30,516 bases of DNA from JBHHWH01 sp046756405 (GCA_046756405.1 JBHHWH010000026.1:1-30516), one strand, 5' to 3'. Positions 7,673 through 15,770 are shown, counted from the stretch's first letter. Numbers and translations: made by a program. The notes: generated by a model from the sequence alone, not told the origin.

Positions 7673-8887
7673 ATGCCACACGACAGTCTCGATCTGAAGC
7701 TGGGGGAGGAGCTGGGAGCACTGCGCGCTGCCGGGACCGATAAGGGACCCGAGGCGGTGATTGTCGGAGTGATCCCACCCCAAAAGGGGAAGGGGCCCCG
7801 CTACCTGCTCGCCGGCCTCGATCGGGAGTTCCTAAGAATGAACTCCAACGGCTACCTTGGCCTGTCTCGCCATCCCGCAGTAGTCGACGCCGAAGAGAGG
7901 GCGACTCGAGAGTTCGGCGCTGGACCTGGTGCGGTGCGGTTCATCTCCGGTACCTACCGCACCCACGTGGATCTGGAGGACCGGCTGGCCCGTTTCCACA
8001 CTCGAGAGGCGGGGATCCTCTACTCCTCAGCCTACGCCGCGGTGCTCTCCACCCTCAGTTCGTTGATCACCGAGGAGACGGTGGTGTTTAGCGACGCTCT
8101 CAATCACAACTGCATCATCAACGCGGTGCGGATGGCCCGTTCGGCATCCCGTCACGTCTACCCCCACCTCGACTTTGAAGCCCTGGATCGTGTCCTTGCC
8201 GAGGAGGCCGGATCGGCGCGGCGGGCGATCGTGGTCACCGACGGGGTCTTTTCGATGCGGGGTGACTACGCAGACCTCGCGGCGCTGATGGAGGTGGCGA
8301 GCCGTCATGACCGGTCGTATCCGGAGAACGTAGTCGTCGTCATGGACGACTCCCATGGTGTCGGTGCCTACGGGGCTACCGGGAGGGGGACCGAAGAGGT
8401 CACCGGAGCCGAAGTAGACGTTCTGATAGGCACCCTGGGGAAGGCTTTTGGAGTGAACGGAGGCTACGCGGTGGGGAGCAGGGTCCTGGTGGACTATCTC
8501 CGGGAGAAGGGTCCCATGTACGTCTACTCCAACCCCATCACCGCCGGGGAGGCGGCCGCAGCGGAGATGTCGGTGTCGATTCTCGACTCGCCTGAGGGTG
8601 CCGAGATGCTGGCCCATCTGGCGGAGATGACTCGGCGCTTCGAAGCCGGACTGGTGGATGCGGGATTCGAGACGATTCCCGGGCCCCACCCAGTAGTGCC
8701 CCTGATGGTGCGGAACACCGCCCGGACCTCGGCGCTGGTGGAGCATCTGTTCTCTCACGGGGTTCTGGCGACGGGGCTCAACTATCCGGTGGTCCCGAAG
8801 GGCGACGAAGAGATTCGCTTCCAGATCAACGCCGACCACACCTCGGCTGACATCGACTACGTGTTGGAGGTGCTGGGAGGCTTCTAA
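7673..8887 (+). CDS. Alpha-oxoamine synthase family PLP enzyme (glycine C-acetyltransferase / 2-amino-3-ketobutyrate CoA ligase-like)
   Basis: 404 aa, fold type I PLP enzyme. Visible landmarks are NSNGYLGLSRHP (57-68), the glycine-rich FGAGPGAVRFISGT, H145 (ALNHNC), DDSHGVGAYG with D226 and H228, and the PLP lysine K257 in GTLGKAFGVNGG. These enzymes join an amino acid to an acyl-CoA: Kbl uses glycine and acetyl-CoA (threonine breakdown), BioF alanine and pimeloyl-CoA, and SPT serine and palmitoyl-CoA. Kbl is the best guess from overall look, but no threonine dehydrogenase or bio gene is here to confirm it. Its TAA shares bases with the TAG of the convergent carboxylase gene. Confidence 0.82.
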   Translation: MPHDSLDLKLGEELGALRAAGTDKGPEAVIVGVIPPQKGKGPRYLLAGLDREFLRMNSNGYLGLSRHPAVVDAEERATREFGAGPGAVRFISGTYRTHVDLEDRLARFHTREAGILYSSAYAAVLSTLSSLITEETVVFSDALNHNCIINAVRMARSASRHVYPHLDFEALDRVLAEEAGSARRAIVVTDGVFSMRGDYADLAALMEVASRHDRSYPENVVVVMDDSHGVGAYGATGRGTEEVTGAEVDVLIGTLGKAFGVNGGYAVGSRVLVDYLREKGPMYVYSNPITAGEAAAAEMSVSILDSPEGAEMLAHLAEMTRRFEAGLVDAGFETIPGPHPVVPLMVRNTARTSALVEHLFSHGVLATGLNYPVVPKGDEEIRFQINADHTSADIDYVLEVLGGF

Positions 8888-10821
8888 GCGACCACCACCA
8901 GAACCTGGTTGGCGTCGACTTGGTCGCCTGGAGTGCAGCGGACTTCGGTCACCGCCCCGGAGTGGGGGGCGCGAAGAGTGTGCTCCATCTTCATCGCCTC
9001 GAGGATCACCAGGGTGTCGCCCTCCTCGACCTCGTCTCCCTCGCCGACCTCGACCCGAACCACCTTGCCCGGCATAGGGGCGTGAAGGGACCCCTCGTCC
9101 TCCTCCATCTCGGTGGTGGGGAAACGAGGGACCTCTACCAGGTGAGCTGGGCCCTGGGGGGAGTCCACGAAACGCTCGCCACCGTATCGGGCCACCTCGA
9201 TGCGGTGTTCCAGTCCGTCGACCAGGAGTGTCGCCGAGGCAGGTTCGGCGTCCACCACTTCGAGCTGCCCTACTCCCTCCACTTCGAAGCCTCCGGGTCG
9301 GAGGGTATAAGAGATGTCATGTTGGCCCTGCTCGCCCCGGTAGGCCCGATGTTGAGGAAGGGTGGGGAGGTTGCGCCATCCGGAAGGGACCGTCGTCAGC
9401 ACCGGGGAGGCGGCCCGTTCTGCGGCCTGGTCGGCTATGGCTGCGGCGACCGCGGCCAGCCTCTCTCCGCGGAGGTCCAGCAGAGGTGCCCCGAGTTCAG
9501 TGGCTGGATGACGGTCGAGGAAACCGACATCGATGTCTCCGGCTATGAACTCGGGGTGCTCCAGGACACGGACCAGGAGACTGCGGTTGGTCACCGAGCC
9601 GTGGATGCGGGCCTCTCGGAGGGCGTCGGCGAGGAGGGAGATGGCGCTGTCCCTGGTAGTCGAGTGGGCGATGACCTTGGCGATCATCGGGTCGTAGTGG
9701 ACCGACACCTCCGAGTCGTCGTCGATTCCGGAGTCAACACGCAGCCCGTCTCGTTCCGGGAAGCGGAAACGGTGAAAACGCCCCGAGGCCGGTAGGTAGT
9801 CGTTTAGGGGGTCCTCGGCGTAGAGCCGGACCTCGACGGCGTGCCCTTCGATCCTGAGATCCTCCAGCTCCAGAAGCCTTCCTGCGGCGACCTCGATCTG
9901 AAGTTGGACCAGGTCCAGGCCTGTCACCATCTCGGTCACCGGGTGCTCCACCTGGAGTCGGGTGTTCATCTCCAGGAAGAAGAACTCCCCTTCATAGAAG
10001 AGGAACTCGACGGTCCCGGCGCCTTCATACCCCACCGCTGAGGCCACCTTCGTTGCTGCCTCACCCATGGCCTGGCGGGTGGCCTCGTCGATGGCGGGGG
10101 AGGGTGACTCCTCGATGATCTTCTGGTGCCTCCGCTGGATCGAGCACTCCCGCTCGAAGAGCGAATAGACGTTGCCGTGGGTGTCGGCGAAGACCTGGAT
10201 CTCGATGTGGCGAGGACCGTCCAGGTACTTCTCCAGGAAGACGGTGGGGTCACCGAAGGAAGCCTCGGCCTCGCGGCGTGCCCCTTCGATTGCCTCGGCC
10301 AGGTTCTCAGCGGAGTCGACTATTCGCATCCCCTTCCCGCCGCCTCCCGCGGACGCCTTGACCAGCAACGGGAACCCGATGCGGTTTGCCGCCTCCTCGG
10401 CGGCTTTGCCGTCCAGTTCGACGCTGGGAATGATGGGTACGCCCGCGGCGATAGCGATGTGCTTCGCCTCCAGCTTCGACCCCATGGCGGCGATGGCGGC
10501 CGGAGGCGGCCCTATCCAGATCAGCCCGGCGTCGATGACGGCCCGGGCGAAGTCGCGGTTCTCGGAGAGGAAGCCGTAGCCGGGATGGAGAGCGTGGGCG
10601 CCGGTCTTCTTGGCCGCGGCAAGGACGGCGTCGATGTTCAGGTAGGTGTCTGCCGAGGTGTCGCCTTCCAGCAGCACTGCCTCGTCGGCCTCATGGGCGT
10701 GGGGAAGGTCGGCGTCGGGAGTGGAATGGACCGCCACCGTGGCGATGCCCATCCTCTCGCAGGTGCGGAAGATACGGCGCGCGATCTCGCCGCGGTTGGC
10801 CACCAGGAGCTTGCGAATCAC
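8884..10821 (-). CDS. Acyl-CoA carboxylase alpha subunit (biotin carboxylase plus biotin carrier)
   Basis: 645 aa. The biotin carboxylase half (1-445) begins IRKLLVANRGEIARRIF and has the ATP-grasp glycine loop KASAGGGGKGM, FLEKYLDGPRHIEIQV, the ECSIQRRHQK stretch and EMNTRLQVEHPVTE. A middle BT-type region leads to the biotinyl domain with the lysine K611 in LEAMKMEHTL. It carboxylates biotin with ATP and bicarbonate and hands CO2 to the beta subunit encoded just upstream. The frame is open to 10896, but that part runs through a hairpin repeat. GTG 10821 is preferred because the family starts there and TAACCT lies 7 nt upstream. The acyl substrate (acetyl, propionyl, methylcrotonyl) is not decided by this subunit. 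Confidence 0.93.
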   Translation of the reverse strand: MIRKLLVANRGEIARRIFRTCERMGIATVAVHSTPDADLPHAHEADEAVLLEGDTSADTYLNIDAVLAAAKKTGAHALHPGYGFLSENRDFARAVIDAGLIWIGPPPAAIAAMGSKLEAKHIAIAAGVPIIPSVELDGKAAEEAANRIGFPLLVKASAGGGGKGMRIVDSAENLAEAIEGARREAEASFGDPTVFLEKYLDGPRHIEIQVFADTHGNVYSLFERECSIQRRHQKIIEESPSPAIDEATRQAMGEAATKVASAVGYEGAGTVEFLFYEGEFFFLEMNTRLQVEHPVTEMVTGLDLVQLQIEVAAGRLLELEDLRIEGHAVEVRLYAEDPLNDYLPASGRFHRFRFPERDGLRVDSGIDDDSEVSVHYDPMIAKVIAHSTTRDSAISLLADALREARIHGSVTNRSLLVRVLEHPEFIAGDIDVGFLDRHPATELGAPLLDLRGERLAAVAAAIADQAAERAASPVLTTVPSGWRNLPTLPQHRAYRGEQGQHDISYTLRPGGFEVEGVGQLEVVDAEPASATLLVDGLEHRIEVARYGGERFVDSPQGPAHLVEVPRFPTTEMEEDEGSLHAPMPGKVVRVEVGEGDEVEEGDTLVILEAMKMEHTLRAPHSGAVTEVRCTPGDQVDANQVLVVVA

Positions 10822-10834
10822 GCCGGCGAGGTTA
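10822..10834 (-). promoter_or_regulatory. Leaderless-type promoter of the carboxylase alpha gene
   Basis: On the minus strand TAACCT (10834-10829) is followed by 7 nt and the GTG at 10821, with no Shine-Dalgarno. It suggests that the alpha gene has its own start downstream of the hairpin repeats as well as possible read-through from the beta gene. Confidence 0.45.
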
Positions 10835-10844
10835 GCGGTGGTCC

Positions 10845-10969
10845 CCGCATTCGTTCTGTGCGGGTTTGCGGACCGTTTTGGCCTGAAGACCCGCACAGAA
10901 AGTTGTCCGCATTCGTTCTGTGCGGGTCCACGGACCGTTTTGGCCTGCGGATCCGCACGGAACGGTTGT
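10845..10969. repeat. Two tandem 62-63 bp hairpin repeats between the carboxylase genes
   Basis: Unit 1 (10845-10906) and unit 2 (10907-10969) share about 85 percent of bases; both start CCGCATTCGTTCTGTGCGGGT-like and share the central CGGACCGTTTTGGCCTG. Each unit is a hairpin. In unit 1 TTCTGTGCGGGT (10854-10865) pairs perfectly with its complement at 10889-10900. In unit 2 the left arm (10916-10927) is unchanged and the right arm (10951-10962) differs at two bases, both of which become G-U pairs in plus-strand RNA. Unit 2 overlaps the stop codon of the beta gene by one base. It may be a REP/BIME-like element, or an intercistronic RNA element that terminates, attenuates or protects the beta transcript. 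Confidence 0.85.
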
Positions 10970-12567
10970 CACATCCGGAAGACGCCGAAGCGGTCGGTGC
11001 CCTTCACCGGGCCGGAGTGGATGGCGGAGAGGGCGATTCCCAGCACCGTCCGAGTGTCCCGGGGGTCGATGAGGCCGTCGTCTCGAACACGGCCGGTGGA
11101 GTAAAGGGCCTGCTCGGTGTACTCCATCATCTCGATCAGCTGAGCGCTGCGACTGGCATCGGCCTCCTCGTCGAAGGTCTCGCCCCTGGACTCTGCGGCC
11201 TGACGGGCGACGATTGACATCACCCCGGCAAGCTGTTTCGCTCCCATGACCGCCACCTTGTGACCCGGGTAGCCAAAGACGAAGCGGGGGTCGTAGGCCC
11301 GCCCCGACATGCCGTAGTTGCCCGCCCCATAGGAGACCCCGGCCATGAGCGAGATGTGAGGTACTTCGGAGTTGGACACGGCGTTGATCATCTTCGCCCC
11401 ATCTTTGATGATCCCCCTCTGTTCGTAGTCCTTGCCCACCATGTAGCCGGTGGTGTTGTGGATGAACAGCAGGGGAGTGTCGTAGCGGTTGCAGAGCTGG
11501 ATGAACTCGGTGGCCTTCTGGGCCTCCTCGGAGAAGATTACCCCCTGCTGGTTGGCGATCACCCCGATGGGGAATCCATGGATAGACCCCCAGCCGGTGA
11601 GGATCGAAGTCCCATAAAGGGTCTTGTACTCCTCGAACAGCGAGCCGTCGAGGACACGGCAGAGGATCTCCCTCATGTCGAAGGGGACCCGCAGGTCGGC
11701 GGGAACCACTCCCAGGATCTCGTCGATGTCGTGGACCGGCTCGTCGGCGGGCTTGGTGGGCCCGTAGCCCAGTTTCCGCCAGTTGAGATGGGTGACGATG
11801 TCGCGTCCCATCCGAATCGCCTCGTGCTCGTTCTCGGCGAAGTAGTCGGAGAGTCCGGAGATGCGGGAGTGCATCTCGGCGCCTCCCAGCTCCTCGTCTG
11901 TGGACTCCTCCCCGGTGGCCATCTTCACCAATGGCGGACCTCCCAGGAAGACCCGGGCCTGCTCCTTGACCATGACCGCGTAGTCGCACATGGCGGGGAA
12001 GTAGGCGCCGCCGGCGGTGGAGCTGCCGAAGACGATGGCGATGGTGGGGATGCCCGCCTTGGAGAGGCGGGTCAGGTTTCGGAACCACTTGCCTCCGGTG
12101 ATGAACACCTCGGCCTGGTCGGGGAGGTCGGCACCTCCCGACTCCACAAGGCTGATGAAGGGAAGACGGTTCTGCATGGCGACGTCCATGATGCGGAGAG
12201 ACTTGGCCAGGGTGAATCGGTTAAATACCCCAGCGGCGCTGGTGGGGTCGTTGGCCAGGATGGCGCACTCGACGCCGTTGACCACACCGATCCCGGTGAC
12301 GACGTTGCCCCCCAGGGGCTTGTCCGAGCCCCAGGCGGCCAGGGTGGACAACTCAAGGAAGGGGGAATCCCGGTCTATGAGCAGTTCGATCCGTTCCCGG
12401 GCCAGGAGCCTTCCCCTCTCCCGGTGGCGTTTGATGTACTTCTCCCCGCCGCCTAGTTTCGCCTGCTCCTGGAGTCGGTTGAGCTCCTCCAGCTTCTCCA
12501 GCATGGCCACCCGGTTGGCCTCGAACTCCTCGGAGTGGGTGTCGATGCGCGTGGGCAGGACCTGCAT
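10969..12567 (-). CDS. Acyl-CoA carboxylase beta subunit (carboxyltransferase, methylcrotonyl-CoA carboxylase type)
   Basis: 532 aa, the length of MCC/PCC beta subunits. The N-terminal crotonase half contains ESGGADLPDQAEVF, FGSSTAGGAYFPAM and FLGGPPLVKMATGEE, the last two resembling methylcrotonyl- and geranyl-CoA carboxylases more than propionyl-CoA carboxylase. The C-terminal half has HNTTGYMVGKDYE, GIIKDGAKMI and MGAKQLAGVM. It transfers the carboxyl group from biotin to an acyl-CoA, probably 3-methylcrotonyl-CoA in leucine breakdown, but this is inference. It lies directly upstream of the alpha gene, separated by 147 nt that hold two hairpin repeats. The start at ATG 12567 has a TAGCCT box 8 nt before it. 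Confidence 0.93.
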   Translation of the reverse strand: MQVLPTRIDTHSEEFEANRVAMLEKLEELNRLQEQAKLGGGEKYIKRHRERGRLLARERIELLIDRDSPFLELSTLAAWGSDKPLGGNVVTGIGVVNGVECAILANDPTSAAGVFNRFTLAKSLRIMDVAMQNRLPFISLVESGGADLPDQAEVFITGGKWFRNLTRLSKAGIPTIAIVFGSSTAGGAYFPAMCDYAVMVKEQARVFLGGPPLVKMATGEESTDEELGGAEMHSRISGLSDYFAENEHEAIRMGRDIVTHLNWRKLGYGPTKPADEPVHDIDEILGVVPADLRVPFDMREILCRVLDGSLFEEYKTLYGTSILTGWGSIHGFPIGVIANQQGVIFSEEAQKATEFIQLCNRYDTPLLFIHNTTGYMVGKDYEQRGIIKDGAKMINAVSNSEVPHISLMAGVSYGAGNYGMSGRAYDPRFVFGYPGHKVAVMGAKQLAGVMSIVARQAAESRGETFDEEADASRSAQLIEMMEYTEQALYSTGRVRDDGLIDPRDTRTVLGIALSAIHSGPVKGTDRFGVFRM

Positions 12568-12581
12568 GGTGCCGGAGGCTA
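12568..12581 (-). promoter_or_regulatory. Leaderless-type promoter of the carboxylase beta gene
   Basis: On the minus strand TAGCCT (12581-12576) is followed by 8 nt and ATG 12567. No Shine-Dalgarno sequence is present, although the CCTCC in the spacer is the complement of one. Confidence 0.4.
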
Positions 12582-12610
12582 GTTAGATGGAGTGAGGGGA
12601 CCGAGCGTGC

Positions 12611-12916
12611 TCAGCCCTCGTAGACCAGGTCTTCCTGGTAGGGCTCGATCATGATGCACTCGCCAGGGCACTCCTCGGCTGACTCGATCACGTCCTCGAC
12701 CAACTCGTCGGGGACTCGAGCCATGCCGCGGGCGCCGTCGGGAGCCTGCTCACCGTCGAAGACCACGGTACGCCCGAAGTACTTTTCCTCCTCCTTCACC
12801 ACCCACAAGCCATCGTCGCGCCCGACAAAGACATCGGGGGTGATCTCTTCGCAGATCCCGTCGCCGGTGCAGAGGTCCTGGTCGATCCAGACCATCAGTT
12901 TGGTTGCTTCAGCCAT
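12611..12916 (-). CDS. Single-cluster ferredoxin with a CxxDxxC motif
   Basis: 101 aa. The segment VWIDQDLCTGDGICEE carries C16, D19 and C22, and ITPDVF follows, very like the Asp-ligated [4Fe-4S] ferredoxin of Pyrococcus furiosus (Cys-x-x-Asp-x-x-Cys). C83 in ECPGEC is the distal ligand; C87 is an extra cysteine. The region between is acidic. It would carry single electrons in the cytoplasm to an oxidoreductase such as a P450 or a dehydrogenase, which cannot be named here. ATG 12916 is preferred over TTG 12946 because GGTGA lies 3-5 nt upstream and a TAATTT box (12950-12945) gives a short leader. It is transcribed in the same direction as the carboxylase genes and divergently from the MaoC gene. 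Confidence 0.88.
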   Translation of the reverse strand: MAEATKLMVWIDQDLCTGDGICEEITPDVFVGRDDGLWVVKEEEKYFGRTVVFDGEQAPDGARGMARVPDELVEDVIESAEECPGECIMIEPYQEDLVYEG

Positions 12917-12992
12917 TTCACCAACTCGCGTAGTTGAGGGGAACAAATTAGATGGTTGGCAGCACGGTAACCAATTCCTGACCCTTGTGTGT

Positions 12993-13005
12993 CACAATCG
13001 GCTCC
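12993..13005 (+). promoter_or_regulatory. Possible leaderless promoter of the MaoC gene
   Basis: CACAAT at 12993-12998, one base off TANNNT, lies 7 nt before ATG 13006. The first T is missing, so the support is weak. Confidence 0.25.
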
Positions 13006-13455
13006 ATGGAAGAGATCGTTGACAAGCTTCAGCAATTGGTGGGCCAGGAGTTGGGCGTCAGTGAGTGGATGGAGATCACCCAGGAGCGGGTGAACGCCTT
13101 CGCCGACGCCACCGACGACCACCAGTGGATCCATGTAGACGCGGAGCGGGCGGCCAGGTCTCCCTTCGGTGGGACCATCGCTCACGGGTTCCTCACGCTG
13201 TCATTGGTAGTGCCTTTGGCGGGTCAGGTCTCCCTCGAGGTCGGGGAACCACGGATGGGAGTCAACTACGGCCTCGATCGGGTGCGTTTCCCGTCGCCGG
13301 TGCCGGTGGGATCGAGGATCCGGGCGAGGGTGCGGCTCGACGCAGTCGAGGCCGTCGCCGGCGGCATCCAGGTGAAGCGGACCGTAACCATGGAGGTGGA
13401 CGGTTCCGAAAAACCGGCCATGGTGGCTGAGACCCTCACCCGGTACTACTACTAA
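13006..13455 (+). CDS. MaoC-like (R)-enoyl-CoA hydratase
   Basis: 149 aa, one hot-dog domain. The hydratase 2 motif is complete: FADATDDHQWIHVD with catalytic D38 and H43, then the PFGGTIAHGFLTLSL segment. Members hydrate 2-enoyl-CoA to (R)-3-hydroxyacyl-CoA in fatty-acid oxidation or polyhydroxyalkanoate supply. ATG 13006 is taken rather than GTG 12985 because the family begins at MEEIV. It is the only plus-strand gene inside the acyl-CoA block and is convergent with the SDR gene, with 67 nt between their stops. Confidence 0.92.
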   Translation: MEEIVDKLQQLVGQELGVSEWMEITQERVNAFADATDDHQWIHVDAERAARSPFGGTIAHGFLTLSLVVPLAGQVSLEVGEPRMGVNYGLDRVRFPSPVPVGSRIRARVRLDAVEAVAGGIQVKRTVTMEVDGSEKPAMVAETLTRYYY

Positions 13456-13522
13456 ACCCGGTTGAGGCCGTTCTAGGCGCCGTAGAGGTCCATATCCGGG
13501 CCCTGGTGCATTAGGTTCGCGG

Positions 13523-14224
13523 TTAGGGGGAGAGGGAGCGGCCGCCACCGACTACGAGGACGTGGCCGGTGATGTAGGAGGAGAGGGGGGTGAGGAGGAA
13601 CCAGACGGCGTTGGCGATTTCTGTGGGCGTGCCCATTCTCCCCAGGGGTATGGCCGAGACCATCTTCTCCCGGATCTCCTCCGGAATCGCCAGCGACATC
13701 TCGGTGGCGATCAGGCCTGGAGCCACGGCGTTGACCCTGACCTGCGGCGCCAGCTCCAGGGCCAGGGCCCGGGTCAGCCCCACGACGCCTCCTTTGGACA
13801 TGGTGTAGTTGAACTGGCCGAAGTTGCCCAGATAGGCCCGGGAGGCGATGTTGACGATGGACCCCCCTTCGGTCATCAGCGGCGCCAGTTCTGTGGAGAG
13901 ACGGAACGCCGCTCCGAGGTTGACGTCCAGGACCGCCGTGAAGTCTGTGTCGCTCATGTTGACCAGTCGGGCATCCCGGGTGATCCCGGCGTTGTTGACC
14001 AGCCCCAGCAGCGGCATCCCCGCCTGCTCTACCGTTGCCCGCACCGCCGTGACTCCATCATCGGTGGTCAGATCCACCTGCACCGGGACCAGTTCCTCCA
14101 CAGCTGCCAGGTCGGGGGAGAGATCGACTCCGACCACCGTGAACGAAGGGTTGGCGGCGAGACGCTCGGCGATCGCCCTGCCGATACCGCGGGCCGCACC
14201 GGTGACGACGATGACACCGTTCAC
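13523..14224 (-). CDS. SDR-family 3-oxoacyl-[ACP/CoA] reductase-like dehydrogenase (FabG type)
   Basis: 233 aa classical short-chain dehydrogenase. The cofactor motif TGAARGIG is at 8-15, NNAG at 78-81, and the catalytic S128, Y140 and K144 are in place (NIASRA and YTMSKGG). APGLIATEM (168-176) is the usual loop after strand 6. Asp34 after the second strand suggests a preference for NAD. The start is GTG 14224, overlapping the TGA of the 123-aa gene by 4 nt. Being last in an operon with thiolase and CaiB genes, it is likely a 3-hydroxyacyl-CoA dehydrogenase or ketoacyl reductase in acyl-CoA turnover. Confidence 0.92.
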   Translation of the reverse strand: MNGVIVVTGAARGIGRAIAERLAANPSFTVVGVDLSPDLAAVEELVPVQVDLTTDDGVTAVRATVEQAGMPLLGLVNNAGITRDARLVNMSDTDFTAVLDVNLGAAFRLSTELAPLMTEGGSIVNIASRAYLGNFGQFNYTMSKGGVVGLTRALALELAPQVRVNAVAPGLIATEMSLAIPEEIREKMVSAIPLGRMGTPTEIANAVWFLLTPLSSYITGHVLVVGGGRSLSP

Positions 14225-14592
14225 GGCAGCGCCTTTCCGAGATGGCCGGGACCGATTCGGATCACTTCGCCGGTGACTCCGTCGGACTCCAGGAGGCGGC
14301 GTGCCCATTCGTCGACCAGGCTCCTGTCGGTGCCCTCGTCGTAAGCGACCACGTTGGCCCTCCAGCCTTTCCGGGTGCCCTCCAGAGCAGCGGTACGGGC
14401 TGCGGAGAGGAGACCGCAGGCCAGCATGGCGTTACCGGCGCCCCGCCTGCCCAGTAGGTCGTCGTTGCAGACCACATAGACAAAAGACTCTCCTTGTCGG
14501 GCTGCCTCCCGGCTCAGGTTGAAGATGTGCTCCATCTCGGCGCGAACCGCGGCCCAGTCGCTGGGTACCTCCCGGGCCCAGAAGATGTTCAC
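14221..14592 (-). CDS. 123-aa protein of unknown function, SDR-like remnant or relative
   Basis: It starts at GTG 14592, sharing GTGA with the end of the CaiB gene, and ends in TGA 14223-14221 inside the GTGA that starts the SDR gene, so it is locked by coupled translation on both sides. The N-terminus (NIFWAREVPSDW) is followed by a helix-rich stretch, a hydrophobic strand ESFVYVVCNDD (35-45), then GAGNAMLACGLLSAARTAAL (51-70) and KGWRANVVAYDEG (75-87). The last two recall the active-site helix and the RVNxVxPG strand of SDRs, but the glycine-rich cofactor motif and the Tyr/Lys pair are absent. It may be a non-catalytic subunit of the neighbouring SDR. I do not recognise a named family. Confidence 0.75.
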   Translation of the reverse strand: MNIFWAREVPSDWAAVRAEMEHIFNLSREAARQGESFVYVVCNDDLLGRRGAGNAMLACGLLSAARTAALEGTRKGWRANVVAYDEGTDRSLVDEWARRLLESDGVTGEVIRIGPGHLGKALP

Positions 14593-15770
14593 GGTTCCAC
14601 CGCCTTTCCTTCGGCGATCATCCTGTCGATGGTCTCCGGATCCACCCCCAGCTCGCTCATCACCTCCCGGGTGTGCTCCCCGAGGCGGGGCGGTGGCGCT
14701 CCCGCTCGGGCGGGCTGGGCATCGACGCGGATCGGAGACCCGGTTGCCTTGACCCGCCCTGCTGTTGGATGGTCGTATTCGACCAGCATCTCGTGGTGGC
14801 ACGCTTGGGGGTCGTCGAAAGCCTCCGCAATGTCGAGCACCCGGCCGACGGGCAGACCCGCTTCTCCCAGCACCGCGATCCAGTGGTCGGACTTTTCCTG
14901 TCTGAAGATGCGGCTCAGCTTACGGGCCAGGGTCTGACGATGGGCCATCCGGTCTTCGTTAGTCGGGTAGTCGGCTACCAGGTCCGGACGCTCCAGGCGG
15001 TCGGCCAGGATGGCGAAGTGGCGATCGGACACGATGGCCAGGGTGAAGGGCCCGTCGGCTCCTTCGAAGACCTGGTTGGGGGCCAGAAAAGGGCTGGCGG
15101 TGCTGGTACGTTCCGGCTGACTTCCGGTGGCGAAGGCCAAGGCGTTCCATCCCGACTGGACCGCCATCAGCCCGTCACGAAGGGACACGTCGACTCTCCG
15201 CCCACGCCGGGGACTCTCGGCGAGAGCTGCGGCTGCGGCTAAGGCAGCGTTGGTACCGGCGACGTAGTCCCCGATGGTGGTAGCGGTCTTCCGGGGACCG
15301 TCCTTGGGATCGCCGGTGATCGAGATCATCCCCGACTCGCCCTGGAACACAATGTCGATGCCCGGTCTCGTTGCGTAGGGGCCGGTGGCGCCGAAGGCGG
15401 ACACCACGGCGTAGATCAGAGTGGGGTTCAGCTCCCGGCAGCGTTCTTCACCCAAGCCCAAACGCTCCATGGCCCCATGACGGAGATTGTGAATGAGGAC
15501 GTCGGCCTTGCGCACCAGGTTGTCCAGCACCCGCTTGGAAACCCAATCCTTGGTGTCCAAGGCGATCGACTCCTTTCCCCGGTTGACCGCCATGAAGAAG
15601 GCCGACTCGCCTCGCTGATAGGGACCGAACCGACGGCCCAGATCGCCGCCTACAGGCTCCACTTTGATGACCCTTGCTCCGAGGTCGGCCAGGAGCATGC
15701 CGGCGTAGGGTGCGGCGATGAGGTTGCCGAACTCCACGACGGTGTCGCCTGCGAGGGGACCCTCAGACAC
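14589..15770 (-). CDS. CaiB/BaiF (family III) CoA-transferase
   Basis: 393 aa, usual length. It opens with GDTVVEFGNLIAAPYAGMLLADLGARVIKVEP, split here only by the usual helix, then GKESIALDTK, DVLIHNLRHG and the catalytic Asp D139 in TRPGIDIVFQGESG. Family III enzymes move CoA between a carboxylic acid and an acyl-CoA. The acids used here are unknown; racemases of 2-methylacyl-CoA share the fold but have different active-site residues. The start is GTG 15770, overlapping the end of the thiolase gene by 8 nt. It is the second gene of a four-gene minus-strand operon. Confidence 0.92.
   Translation of the reverse strand: MSEGPLAGDTVVEFGNLIAAPYAGMLLADLGARVIKVEPVGGDLGRRFGPYQRGESAFFMAVNRGKESIALDTKDWVSKRVLDNLVRKADVLIHNLRHGAMERLGLGEERCRELNPTLIYAVVSAFGATGPYATRPGIDIVFQGESGMISITGDPKDGPRKTATTIGDYVAGTNAALAAAAALAESPRRGRRVDVSLRDGLMAVQSGWNALAFATGSQPERTSTASPFLAPNQVFEGADGPFTLAIVSDRHFAILADRLERPDLVADYPTNEDRMAHRQTLARKLSRIFRQEKSDHWIAVLGEAGLPVGRVLDIAEAFDDPQACHHEMLVEYDHPTAGRVKATGSPIRVDAQPARAGAPPPRLGEHTREVMSELGVDPETIDRMIAEGKAVEP

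Noticed and set aside
10822..10896. N-terminal extension of the biotin carboxylase subunit to 10896.
   Set aside because: It is coded by the hairpin repeat unit and by the proposed promoter; the family starts at GTG 10821.
10845..10969. CRISPR array.
   Set aside because: There are only two units, they abut without spacers, and each is itself a hairpin. No cas gene is in the window.
10126..12456. Frames of 363 and 398 residues on the plus strand over the carboxylase genes.
   Set aside because: They are antisense shadows of two well-defined enzymes, rich in Gly, Asp and His as shadow frames usually are.
13456..13522. Terminator between the convergent MaoC and SDR genes.
   Set aside because: No stable inverted repeat is seen in the 67 nt.
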